A stretch of 64,000 nt of DNA from Ogataea parapolymorpha DL-1 (Eukaryota > Ascomycota > Pichiomycetes > Pichiales > Pichiaceae), in contig NC_027860.1 of NCBI RefSeq assembly GCF_000187245.1, positions 372,001 through 436,000 of the forward strand, given 5' to 3'. Below the pieces are notes generated by a model. The model had not been told where the DNA came from and made no database searches. It was given only the letters and a program-made list of their open reading frames with translations. The position numbers were made by a program, and so were the translations under genes. Of the stretch, positions 1 to 8,704 are shown one piece after another. The number at the start of each line of letters is the position of its first letter. The first letter of the stretch is position 1.

Positions 1-2
1 AC

Positions 3-320
3 CCATACAACACCAGATCTAACCAGATTAAGGTGGTCAAGACTCCTGGTGGAAAGCTTGTCGCACAACACCAGAAAAAGGCCGGTACCAGACCAAAGTG
101 TGGTGACTGTGGAATTGCTCTTCCTGGTGTCGCCGCTCTTAGACCAAGACAATACGCTTCCATTTCTAAGACCCACAAGACTGTCTCGAGATCTTACGGT
201 GGTTCCAGATGTGCTAACTGTGTCAAGGAGAGAATTATCAGAGCTTTCTTGATCGAAGAACAAAAGATCGTCAAGAAGGTGTTGAAGGACCAAGCTGAGA
301 AGGAGAAGGCTAAGAAATAG
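3..320 (+). CDS. RPL34: 60S ribosomal protein eL34 (3' part, cut by window edge)
   Basis: Component of the large cytosolic ribosomal subunit. The frame is open from the window edge and reads PYNTRSNQIKVVKTPGG, so the first ATG lies outside the window; about 11 N-terminal residues of the usual ~120 are missing. The GTG inside this frame at 33 is not a start. The body carries the family pattern RPKCGDCG ... SRSYGGSRCANCVKERIIRAFLIEEQKIVKK, with the paired CxxC motifs expected for eL34, and a lysine-rich tail. The S. cerevisiae genes carry an intron close to the start codon, so an upstream exon may exist outside the window. The gene converges on PEX4 with 28 bp between the stop codons. Confidence 0.95.
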   Translation, partial: PYNTRSNQIKVVKTPGGKLVAQHQKKAGTRPKCGDCGIALPGVAALRPRQYASISKTHKTVSRSYGGSRCANCVKERIIRAFLIEEQKIVKKVLKDQAEKEKAKK

Positions 321-348
321 GTTAATCAAATTAAACTGTCACTGTGAA

Positions 349-915
349 TTATACATCATTAGATTCGTATGCTGAGTATTTGGCAATGTAGTAGTGCACA
401 AGGTCTCTGTAGGCTGTCATGTCGTCACATTTTAGCAGGTTAGCCATGTCAATATTGAGTGGACTTAATGGCTCTGGATTTGCAAGCAATACAACTATCG
501 CAACCAGTGCGCTTTGCAGAGTCCATGCAGGTGACCATTTCTGTTGTAAAATGTCAAGACAGATCTCACCCGTCTTGAAGTTAACATTTGGATGGGGCAT
601 CTTGTAACACACTTTGCGAGTACCGGAGCCGGTTTTTCTCTGCATCTGCCTTATTTTCTCTTCGCCAAACACCACAAACTTGATTTGCGGGGGGTCGAGA
701 GGATAGTTTGTAGGGATATCGATTTCCAGTCGCCACAGTGCGTTTTCAAATGGGGATTGATCTGGGCCTTTAATCACAGCGCTCCACCTGAAAAGCCCAT
801 CTTCCAAAGGATGCAGGTCAACGATCCCCGTATCGCGAATTGATGACCTTTTCTCCGCCAACTCTTTCTGAACAGCACGGTATTCCTTCAGAAGCCGCTT
901 TTCTGTAGAAGACAT
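349..915 (-). CDS. PEX4: Peroxisomal ubiquitin-conjugating enzyme Pex4 (E2)
   Basis: E2 enzyme held on the cytosolic face of the peroxisome by Pex22; it mono-ubiquitinates the import receptor Pex5 so the receptor can be recycled. The 188-residue product has a full UBC fold: the HPN motif (HPNVNFKTGEICLDIL) with catalytic Cys119, and the Pex4-type C-terminal part SPLNIDMANLLKCDDMTAY, which separates it from Ubc12 and other E2s. I chose the ATG at 915 because it gives the 188-residue length I recall for the Hansenula protein. A second in-frame ATG at 963 would add 16 residues (MIFTAKVDRRKYFAPL), and the interval between the two holds a GTCGATCGAC palindrome that looks like promoter sequence. 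It diverges from the Pet20-family gene. Confidence 0.88.
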   Translation of the reverse strand: MSSTEKRLLKEYRAVQKELAEKRSSIRDTGIVDLHPLEDGLFRWSAVIKGPDQSPFENALWRLEIDIPTNYPLDPPQIKFVVFGEEKIRQMQRKTGSGTRKVCYKMPHPNVNFKTGEICLDILQQKWSPAWTLQSALVAIVVLLANPEPLSPLNIDMANLLKCDDMTAYRDLVHYYIAKYSAYESNDV

Positions 916-935
916 GAGGGGAGCAAAATATTTGC

Positions 936-945
936 GTCGATCGAC
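936..945. promoter_or_regulatory. GTCGATCGAC palindrome upstream of PEX4
   Basis: Perfect 10-bp palindrome 21-30 bp upstream of the preferred PEX4 ATG, preceded by TTTGC. The same 10-mer occurs upstream of DAD2 (13356) and SGO1 (22442), and a shorter CGATCGACG form lies upstream of FLX1 (58841). It is inferred to be a protein-binding promoter element; no known factor is assigned. If the ATG at 963 were used, it would be coding instead. Confidence 0.4.
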
Positions 946-1060
946 CTTGGCTGTAAAAATCATAGATTTTATTCTACCTCCCCACACCGGTTCTTATCGG
1001 TCAAAAGCTAAATCATATATATATTATATATTCCCTTTGACACTATTTTGAGTTGTTTCC

Positions 1061-1825
1061 ATGTTCAAAGTTGCAAGCCGCAAATCTTTTACCCTCAAGT
1101 CATCCGTTCGTCCTTGGGTCATCCGGAATGCCTCCAGCGCCTCTAACGCGCCAGAGTCTGCGCCAGAGCATGCTGTGGACCAGGAGTCGTCCGGTGACGT
1201 GCAACGCCCCAAGAAAACTCGCAAAAACTACATTTCCACCTTCCCACGCGTGCCAAGCACTAACAACATCCGCGAGAAAGATCTGTTGCTGGAGCAGTTT
1301 TTCAACGGGCACCTTCCGCTTACGAAACCTATAGAGCACAACCATCCAGCCACGCCATCCTTGTCATTTTCCCCGAACGCATATAAGAAATCCAAGGTTC
1401 AGAACTCATCGATCCTGGATAATCTGAAGAAATACAAAGACTTGAAACGCAAGAAGTTGGATGATAATTATCACCCATTTTACAGTGCTCATAAAAAAAG
1501 TCAGTCGGCGGGGATTTTGACCCACAGCTCTCTGGACACTCAGGAGCACAACCTGGAGATGCTGAATTTACCCACAAGCTACCTACAGTCACTCAAGCCA
1601 TTCAAGGCTCCGCCAAGTCCGGGGAATGAGGCTTATAGAGACGATATTATTTATGTCCGAAAGCTTGAAATAGAGGAGCGCAACCTCAAGCAGCAGGAGG
1701 AGATCAATAGACGGGTCCAGGAGAATTTTGACCTGGCCAAACGCGGTCTCAAGCAGTTGGACAAGGGCGACATTGGCGAATTTTTGGATGCCATAAAACG
1801 GGATATCATCGATAAGAAAGACTAA
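1061..1825 (+). CDS. Pet20/Sue1-family mitochondrial protein
   Basis: The 254-residue product starts with a basic, Ser/Arg-rich presequence lacking acidic residues (MFKVASRKSFTLKSSVRPW), typical of mitochondrial import. At about residues 61-90 it has FPRVPSTNNIREKDLLLEQF followed by FNGHLPL, the signature of the Pet20 domain (PRVP-T ... LF-GYRPL). In S. cerevisiae, Pet20 supports respiratory growth and genome maintenance, and Sue1 promotes degradation of unstable cytochrome c. The sequence does not say which of the two this corresponds to. The rest is charged and low in complexity, with a predicted helical C-terminus rich in Lys, Glu and Gln. It diverges from PEX4 across about 145 bp. Confidence 0.55.
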   Translation: MFKVASRKSFTLKSSVRPWVIRNASSASNAPESAPEHAVDQESSGDVQRPKKTRKNYISTFPRVPSTNNIREKDLLLEQFFNGHLPLTKPIEHNHPATPSLSFSPNAYKKSKVQNSSILDNLKKYKDLKRKKLDDNYHPFYSAHKKSQSAGILTHSSLDTQEHNLEMLNLPTSYLQSLKPFKAPPSPGNEAYRDDIIYVRKLEIEERNLKQQEEINRRVQENFDLAKRGLKQLDKGDIGEFLDAIKRDIIDKKD

Positions 1826-1872
1826 GTCATACAAATATATATACGTATATATATATTCTAATTCAACATTAA

Positions 1873-4482
1873 GTTTCTATCATTATTAATATTCTGAGTG
1901 AATATTTTTTCCACCAAGTTTTATCCACCATTCCGCCTAAACGTAAGAAATCCACACGGACGTTTGTTCCCAATACGGGACACAACGAACCCGAATCACC
2001 AGGCGTTGGGTCACAGTCTTCAGACGACGAAGAATACGATGATTTCTTCGAGGAAGAATACACTTTCGATTTTGATTTTTCTCACCAAGTGGTGAACTTC
2101 GACCCGGTGAAAGTACACTCTGCTTTATTCAAGCTCTTACGGATCCACAACCCGAAGAGACCTTGGAAATATGATCATTGGCCTCTTTTCGCCTCGCTAG
2201 CAGGATTTTGCGATGTGTATACCCAGCCCTCCGACATGGACTACAATTACGAACACGTCCTATCTCTCAGACGAATTGCCAACGCAGTAATCGCGCTGAA
2301 CTACAACACACACTCCCGTTCCAAGACCCCTCGATTTGATCTCGCCTTTGCGTTAGCCAACATAGTTGAAAAAATAACGGTCTTACTAAACTGCTCGGAT
2401 TATCAGAGACTCGCAAATGTCAATAACGACGATACTCACTGGGAGGAAAATTTACATATTTGGACGCCGCACAAGACACTATCTGGTATAACTAGCCTTG
2501 CCGACGGGTTCCATGATTTGAAACTACTCTACAACATCGCCACAGTTTCGGTGTACTGCATATATCTCCTCTACAAAAGAGTCGGCTACAGTTTAGACAT
2601 CGGTTCATATAACCCGTTCGCCGACTTTTTCTTCCAACTCTGGGAAAATCTTACACAGGTGATCATATATGGCTTGGAGATAGATCGCAGAGACGAGAAG
2701 CTCAATTTTCCAGGATATCCGCCGATTGTGCGACAAGTGATCAAAGGATGTGCTGCTCTGAGATCAATCACAGCTGCCGCAATAACAGCGAAGGACGAAA
2801 GCTATGAGCACGATCTTGAACACAGCTCGCTGTTTACGTTTATGCGACCTCTTGGCCGTCGCGCAATTACCGGGTCATTGGCGAACAAAAACGACATCCA
2901 CACCTTGCCTGCCCGCGTTGGTAGCATTGATTTCGAGAATCTGCCGCTCAAATTGATTCTAAATGATAGATACGACGAAGACGTCATGTACATGTTCGAG
3001 CTGAGTCTGACGAGAGACGTGAAGGACGATCCATATTTTGCACACCACCCGGACAACGATTCTGACTTTGATATTGACTGCGAGTTCCATCCAAGCTGCC
3101 CCTGTGACATGGAGAGAAGAAAACGACAACAGGCTATCATAAAGTCTCTGGGTGACCCGATCAAGGGTACGTCGGGAGAGAAAGATCCATTCTTGCCAGA
3201 TGATATTCTCCAACCTCATTTTTCGCCAATCCCTCTCCAATTCGATGAGCTAGGAAATGACCTGCGAGAAATTCCACGGGGACCAAATACACAGCTAACC
3301 GACGAGTTCGTCGAACTCTTACATAAGTCCCAAGACGATGTGGACATATTCTTCACATCTCCGGACGAATTGCTCGACCACCTGGACTATGTGTTTGACG
3401 ACACAGACCACGCCTGTCCTTGCGAGAAAGTGGTGCGCAGTGTTGCCTGGATTGTCATGTACGAATATGAGGCGAGCTTGATGACCGAAGATGAGTTGCT
3501 ACAGAAAGAAAATGATCCCGCCATATCAACTGAGGAGCTAATTAATGTTGTTTGCGACTCAGTCAATTACAAGGTTTTAGTGAAGCGAAACCCAAGTCTC
3601 TACTTTGCAATGATGGACGAGCTTCTGATGACCCCTGGCGCTAGATTAAAACTTCTACGTCATCTTTGCATGCAACAGTACCATCACTGGCAAGTCACGT
3701 ATCTTCACGACTTGCTCATCGAGGAGCGTGGAAGAAGACAAAATGATAAAAATTCTCCTTTGGGGCGCACAGAATACCCATTCAGTCGAAAAGGGCCTCT
3801 GATCTTGACCGAACACGAAAAGAGTGTTGTTGTCGACACCTTTTTGTCTAATCAATTTGATCAGTTGAGACAGGTGGGCGATGACAAGAATTCATACGAG
3901 ATTCCCTTGAAAGTTATTTGCATAATGCTCAAGTCACTCAAAATCAAGGGAGTTTGTGTGCGCAACATACAGAAATTTAGAATTGAGCTCCAGAGTTGGC
4001 TGATTCAATCTGGAGGACTGGGAAAGTTTCCTGAAGCACGCGAGCTGTTTTTCGATAGTCAGAATGAAACTCTGATTGCCGAAGAGGAGCCAAGACGGTT
4101 GACCACGGAGATAGATCGCATTCCCGAAGTGGAGCAGGACGGCCCCAAGCTCGGTGCCTTGCTTCTGTTGAAACTTTTCAAAGATGAAGGCACTGTGTTG
4201 TTGGACCTACTGCTAAACTTTGGCCAATACTATCCAAAGAAACGTCCTGAAATTCTGTTTTTTCTGAGCGACTTGGACAGGTTGGAAGACACTTTTACCA
4301 GCCAGATGCAATTGGTTGTTATATCCGATTATGTGTTCATGTATATATGGCGTGCGCTTCAGTGTCAGGATGCGAATGCAATTAGGAACATGCTACTCTG
4401 GACAAGGTTGATCGACGAGAATTACGACTGTTTGCCGAAAATCCAAGACTTTATCAACCACAAGTTTGAAAATGTTCCCTGA
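1873..4482 (+). CDS. Unrecognised large acidic protein; start codon unresolved
   Basis: The frame is open from 1873 (after an in-frame TAA at 1870) to the stop at 4480-4482, but its first in-frame ATG is at 2236. Residues encoded before that ATG look genuinely coding: a basic patch PPKRKKSTRTF, then a strongly acidic stretch (SSDDEEYDDFFEEE) and hydrophobic sequence running straight into the body. There is no ATG in any frame between the previous gene and 2039, and the ATGs at 2039 and 2171 are out of frame. The body is about 750-870 residues, mainly helical in character, with two CPC clusters (CEFHPSCPCD and HACPCEKV). I do not recognise the family. Options are a non-AUG start (CTG at 1894, or the GTG pair at 2089), an unseen upstream exon, or a sequence error. 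It converges on ALG8, 33 bp away. Confidence 0.7.
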   Translation, partial: VSIIINILSEYFFHQVLSTIPPKRKKSTRTFVPNTGHNEPESPGVGSQSSDDEEYDDFFEEEYTFDFDFSHQVVNFDPVKVHSALFKLLRIHNPKRPWKYDHWPLFASLAGFCDVYTQPSDMDYNYEHVLSLRRIANAVIALNYNTHSRSKTPRFDLAFALANIVEKITVLLNCSDYQRLANVNNDDTHWEENLHIWTPHKTLSGITSLADGFHDLKLLYNIATVSVYCIYLLYKRVGYSLDIGSYNPFADFFFQLWENLTQVIIYGLEIDRRDEKLNFPGYPPIVRQVIKGCAALRSITAAAITAKDESYEHDLEHSSLFTFMRPLGRRAITGSLANKNDIHTLPARVGSIDFENLPLKLILNDRYDEDVMYMFELSLTRDVKDDPYFAHHPDNDSDFDIDCEFHPSCPCDMERRKRQQAIIKSLGDPIKGTSGEKDPFLPDDILQPHFSPIPLQFDELGNDLREIPRGPNTQLTDEFVELLHKSQDDVDIFFTSPDELLDHLDYVFDDTDHACPCEKVVRSVAWIVMYEYEASLMTEDELLQKENDPAISTEELINVVCDSVNYKVLVKRNPSLYFAMMDELLMTPGARLKLLRHLCMQQYHHWQVTYLHDLLIEERGRRQNDKNSPLGRTEYPFSRKGPLILTEHEKSVVVDTFLSNQFDQLRQVGDDKNSYEIPLKVICIMLKSLKIKGVCVRNIQKFRIELQSWLIQSGGLGKFPEARELFFDSQNETLIAEEEPRRLTTEIDRIPEVEQDGPKLGALLLLKLFKDEGTVLLDLLLNFGQYYPKKRPEILFFLSDLDRLEDTFTSQMQLVVISDYVFMYIWRALQCQDANAIRNMLLWTRLIDENYDCLPKIQDFINHKFENVP

Positions 4483-4515
4483 TAGAATAATAAAGTGAGT
4501 AATGCAAACATTGAC

Positions 4516-6156
4516 TCAGTGCGCTTTTTGCTTAGCTTCTCTTCTCTCCCACAAAGTATCATCAAGAAAGTATAGCCAGCTGAACATGTTCCAGGAGCTT
4601 ATCACACCAATAGCGCAGTAGGTGCTATATGCCATGAGTCTCAGAAACTCAAACCTCTGTAATACCTCAAAATTCCTGGACTGTATGTCAAGGAGCTGTA
4701 TCACACATGACAGCGGAATAAGCCCCACTATATAGAAGAAATTGAGCCTATCCAATATGAAGACACGACGCGACGTTGTGGAACTGAAATCGCAAACCTC
4801 ATTGAAACTATTCGAGAAAATCACAAACCACACAAAGGTGAGCAGTGCTTTGAAAAGCCATTCAGCAGAACCGAAAAGAAGCGGGAACAATGAGACATAA
4901 CCAGAAGCAGTGAGAGTTTCGTAAAGTGGAAGCAACTTACGATCGCGCGGGATCAGAAAAGTGAATGGTATAATGATAAGCATGATGGCTTTCTCGTGAA
5001 CATGCCAACCAAATAAAAAGGACGCCCATGCACACAAGGTCATGGATCCGATGAACCGCTCAAAGGTTGGATTCAGGAATAAAGGCACCAGGGACAGTGA
5101 CTGATAAAATAGCGTCAATAGGAAGGTGTGATTCGGCTGTATATTAGGCAGAACAAAGAACTCGACGTCCCCTACCAGTCCTCGGGTCAAGGTATTCGCA
5201 GTTTTTAATCTCTCGAGGTCCAATTGTTTGAAGATCAGTGATAGAATAGGGGCCGTACCGGGTACTCTTAATGCCACCTGAATCAAGACCCTATCAATCA
5301 AAGAATATATGGCCCATATATTGGGAGCCCAATAAGCGTGCGTGAGTCCTCTTGAAAAAGGGAACAGTCGTTGAAGGACAATGTATAACTGCCCATAATA
5401 GATGAAAGGGCCAAATGCCACCGCAAACACACCCAACACAACAGAAGCCAACCTGAATAGGTTTTTCCATTTCACGTAATTGAACGTATCGCTGATAGTG
5501 GTTGGAAATCTAGCTCGCGAATCCAGACAGTAGGCTGACAGAAGGTAAACGAAGTAGGAAGGGGCAATGTAGAGGAAAATATGCTTGAAGCACAACAAAA
5601 CAGCAAACCAGAAGCCGCACTGAAGATAGTTACCGAGCTTGGCGTTGACTATGGAGAAAACCAGGATACCCATCAAAAACCCATTGTACTGGAAATGAAT
5701 GTGATCCACCATGAAGAAGCCTGGCGAGAGGACAATAGAGGAAGCAACCACGAAATTGCGCTTCTTCTCTTTCAGATTGGACGACTTGCTAACAAAATAC
5801 TGCAGCGATATGAAGAGTACTATTTCACTCACTATGACTGTGCTTCTTTGGAAGATAACTGTTGGCATTCCAAACTCTCCTTTAGCCAGAAGACTGATAC
5901 AGCCATCTTGCGATACGCTAGCGGGAACAAAAAGGGACAAAAACCACTCGAAGTAGGCAAAGAAAGGGGGATAATCAAGAGTCCACTCGCTCGTGTTTTC
6001 TAAATACCACCTGTTCAGGGGCAATAATTTGGTGATCGAAAGCCAATTGCGATGCACATCAAAATCCGTGGAGTAGTAGGCCGGAAACAGTAGAATTTTA
6101 AGCAGCGTAGAAGCCACCCAAATGTTCCACAGCGAGAAATTATACTGGGTGGACAT
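4516..6156 (-). CDS. ALG8: Dolichyl-P-Glc:Glc1Man9GlcNAc2-PP-dolichol alpha-1,3-glucosyltransferase
   Basis: Polytopic ER-membrane glucosyltransferase that adds the second glucose to the lipid-linked oligosaccharide before transfer to protein (N-glycosylation). The 546-residue product has many hydrophobic segments and, near the N-terminus, the ALG6/ALG8 motif STDFDVHRNWLSITKLLP ... TSEWTLDYPPFFAYFEW. The HRNWL-ITK and TSEWTLDYPPFFA forms are the Alg8 variants rather than Alg6. Length agrees with the family (about 520-580). The frame extends upstream only through a TTG codon, so I take the ATG at 6156 (MSTQYNFSLWNIW). It diverges from the glycogen-targeting subunit gene over 742 bp. Confidence 0.88.
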   Translation of the reverse strand: MSTQYNFSLWNIWVASTLLKILLFPAYYSTDFDVHRNWLSITKLLPLNRWYLENTSEWTLDYPPFFAYFEWFLSLFVPASVSQDGCISLLAKGEFGMPTVIFQRSTVIVSEIVLFISLQYFVSKSSNLKEKKRNFVVASSIVLSPGFFMVDHIHFQYNGFLMGILVFSIVNAKLGNYLQCGFWFAVLLCFKHIFLYIAPSYFVYLLSAYCLDSRARFPTTISDTFNYVKWKNLFRLASVVLGVFAVAFGPFIYYGQLYIVLQRLFPFSRGLTHAYWAPNIWAIYSLIDRVLIQVALRVPGTAPILSLIFKQLDLERLKTANTLTRGLVGDVEFFVLPNIQPNHTFLLTLFYQSLSLVPLFLNPTFERFIGSMTLCAWASFLFGWHVHEKAIMLIIIPFTFLIPRDRKLLPLYETLTASGYVSLFPLLFGSAEWLFKALLTFVWFVIFSNSFNEVCDFSSTTSRRVFILDRLNFFYIVGLIPLSCVIQLLDIQSRNFEVLQRFEFLRLMAYSTYCAIGVISSWNMFSWLYFLDDTLWERREAKQKAH

Positions 6157-6898
6157 CAGCACTAAACAATAATACAATTAAATTTTTAGTAAGGCAGTTG
6201 GGTTTTTTTTGCTGGAGGAGCGATTTGATTCAAGAAAAGGCAACTGTTGGGCAACCAAGGTCCGCAATGTCATCGTTGCATAAAGCCAGATTTGTAGAGA
6301 ATGTTTGTGCAAATTTGAGATCAGTATAAAAAGTCTCTGTTTGTGCCGGTATGTCCCAAATCCCCGATGGTGGCAGCTCATTTATGGGCAAGAAGGGAGA
6401 CTGAATCAGCCCATGTCAAAAGGGTAATAAGTTAACAAAAAGCCAAGACCTGTAGCTTATTGTGTCTTTCTCGTATATAGAGACCATTTAAGTACACTCG
6501 TTAGAAACAAGTAGGTCCAGGCGGAACGCAAACCGAGAGCACGCAATATATTCTCTCGGACTTTATTACAGACATCATATCAAATTCCGCGCTCTTCTAT
6601 CTTATTTTTAGAGGGATATAAATTTGAGACCGCAATCAATTTCGGCTGGGTAGGAACGGTGTACAATCGGACCAACAGGCTAGTGAAGGGATACTTAAAG
6701 CCTTAAGATATTCGTTTTTTGGCACCAATCGAATCAACGGGAAGCTTCTAGTTGATATTCCAATCCCGTGACGTTCCAATTACATAACATCACCTTATGG
6801 TTAGATCATTAAATCCCTTAAAGAATTAAACAGTTGTGCCATAGTTTTAGGAAGGCTCCGGACATACAATTCCTAGGACAACTAGCATCAAACTTCAA
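6157..6898. other. Divergent intergenic region ALG8 / glycogen-targeting subunit
   Basis: 742 bp with no supported gene. AT-rich, with a TATAAAT at 6617-6623 that could serve the plus-strand gene (about 280 bp upstream of its ATG) and a 7-bp inverted repeat CCGAGAG (6533-6539) / CTCTCGG (6553-6559). A 67-codon minus-strand frame at 6178-6381 has no family features and is not supported. No tRNA-like sequence seen. Confidence 0.4.
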
Positions 6899-8608
6899 AT
6901 GCCGTTTGTGCGTTCCCGCAAAACCACAAATATATGCCCTGCCTCATCTTCCGAGAGCATATCAAGTAGTCCCCAACAAAATTACCGAAGACGTTCTAGC
7001 GATACAATCTCAAATGACGACTTACCACTATCGATCAGCTTCATGAAGAGGCCTTCCAGATCTAGCTTCTCGGGTGAGAACGAAGAAATCATGAAACACA
7101 ACACTATCTTGAACTCAAAAACACACTCTCCACCGCCCTTCCAGGAAATGTCCAAACCAGAAATAGATAACGAGCACTCACCAGAGCAAATGGGTAGCCC
7201 GGTGTCGCTACCGGACTCCAAATATGAGCTAATGTCTCCATTGGTGCGCAAGAAATCAGGGGAGCTTGTTAAATCGTCCCTCAAGCTCAATACTCTGGGT
7301 GGTAGCTCCAAATCCCTGCCCACCACTCCAACATACAAACAAGTGCATTTCGGCGGAAATATAGCTGTCAAGTATTTTGATGAAGCAGATAAGCCCAGTT
7401 CCATCAGCGCAGGCAACTCTCCCTTTGTTTCTGATGACGAATACGACTCAGAGTGTGAATCTGACGACGATGATTATTTTGGCTCACAAGATACTATCTA
7501 CAGTGTTTCAAAAGAATATGTTGAGTCAGGAAGCCAGAGGTCATTTGAGAAGTTCAAGAAGTTGATCAAGGCGTGGGACTTGAATTCGGATCAATTCCCA
7601 AGAGTTTCCTACAGAGATCAAATTGATAAAGAAACACCTGTTTTTCTAGAAAGGTGTTTTTTGAGCGTGGATAAGACTGAACTACTAGGACAAATTGCCG
7701 TGAAGAATCTGACGTTCCAAAAGTCTGTGACGGTTCGATACACCTTCAACAATTGGGAGACAGTCATCAATATGGAAGCTTCGTATGTTCCGGACATCCC
7801 AAGGCTGCTAAAACGTGCGAACTATGATAGGTTTGTTTTCAGACTATCTGTTCCAACACTTTTTTCGCAGTTCTATTCTAGCCACGAACCGCTCGTGGAC
7901 TTGGATCCATATTTTTATCTTTGTGTCCGATACGTTTCTGATAATCAGGTTTTTTGGGATAACAACTATCAGAAAAACTACGAGTTGCGATTCTCTACGG
8001 ATGCATCTCACGCCAAAGGACCTAGAAAGAACTCTCCCCATGAAAACATGTACTCATCGAAATTCCTTCGCAAAAGTGCCAGCTTTGAAGATGTTTCGTC
8101 CAGATTGGCTTCCACAAACGCTTCAAACCCTAGATCATTTCCTGAACTGGACAACGCTCTTAAAGACCTAAGTTTGCCGAAACCTTCCAAGGCTGAACTT
8201 CACCAACAAATACCTTATGATTTCCACCAAGAAACCGTTTTAGATAGCAGCATGAACTCGCCGGGAACGCCGCTGGTTTTTCAAAATGTCAGTGCTGCCC
8301 CTACATTCACCGACTTGATGTCACCGCCTCTTCCTTTGAAAGTCAAAGATGAGAACGAACCTAACCAAGACGAAAGGGATATTTCGCCAACCACAAAAGT
8401 GCCTGAAGGTAAAATCCCACCAGTATCCGAATATACAGGTGTCGCCAACCACTCGCGTAAACCAGACATCAACTCAAAATCATATCAACAATTACTAGAG
8501 AATTACTGCTTTTTCCAAAGCCCCTCCACTGTGTCTTCATTTTTGAACAATAACAATGCTAATGAGAAGTCACAAGTTGACAACAAATATGGCCATAATT
8601 TCTATTAG
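6899..8608 (+). CDS. Protein phosphatase 1 glycogen-targeting subunit (Gac1/Pig family)
   Basis: Regulatory subunit expected to bring PP1 (Glc7) to glycogen and glycogen synthase, activating glycogen storage. The 569-residue product has an RVxF-type PP1 docking motif KQVHF at 147-151, an acidic Ser-rich linker (about 177-195), and a CBM21 carbohydrate-binding domain at about 246-365 (FLERCFLSVDKTELLGQ, VTVRYTFNNWETV, FVFRLSVPTLF, VFWDNNYQKNYELRF). The order PP1 motif then CBM21 is that of Gac1, Pig1, Pig2 and Gip2; the length is closest to Pig2/Gip2, but I cannot assign one paralog. The N- and C-terminal flanks are Ser/Pro-rich and look disordered and phosphorylatable. Its stop lies 96 bp from that of RPF2. 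Confidence 0.85.
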   Translation: MPFVRSRKTTNICPASSSESISSSPQQNYRRRSSDTISNDDLPLSISFMKRPSRSSFSGENEEIMKHNTILNSKTHSPPPFQEMSKPEIDNEHSPEQMGSPVSLPDSKYELMSPLVRKKSGELVKSSLKLNTLGGSSKSLPTTPTYKQVHFGGNIAVKYFDEADKPSSISAGNSPFVSDDEYDSECESDDDDYFGSQDTIYSVSKEYVESGSQRSFEKFKKLIKAWDLNSDQFPRVSYRDQIDKETPVFLERCFLSVDKTELLGQIAVKNLTFQKSVTVRYTFNNWETVINMEASYVPDIPRLLKRANYDRFVFRLSVPTLFSQFYSSHEPLVDLDPYFYLCVRYVSDNQVFWDNNYQKNYELRFSTDASHAKGPRKNSPHENMYSSKFLRKSASFEDVSSRLASTNASNPRSFPELDNALKDLSLPKPSKAELHQQIPYDFHQETVLDSSMNSPGTPLVFQNVSAAPTFTDLMSPPLPLKVKDENEPNQDERDISPTTKVPEGKIPPVSEYTGVANHSRKPDINSKSYQQLLENYCFFQSPSTVSSFLNNNNANEKSQVDNKYGHNFY

Positions 8609-8704
8609 CAAAAGCATTCAATCATTACCTGGTGTACAATAATTGCCATCATCGCTTACCCACTGTTCGCTAATTACTTCTTATATACTGTCAATTATAA
8701 TCGA

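Noticed and set aside
349..915. Ubc12 (NEDD8-conjugating enzyme) identity for the E2
   Set aside because: The C-terminal PLNIDMANLLKCDDMTAY block and length fit Pex4, and there is no Ubc12 N-terminal extension.
2039..2095. Short frame starting at the ATG at 2039 as start of the unknown gene
   Set aside because: It is in another phase and ends after 18 codons (TGG TGA); at most an upstream ORF.
6178..6381. 67-codon minus-strand frame upstream of ALG8
   Set aside because: Short, no motif, no promoter signal; likely chance.
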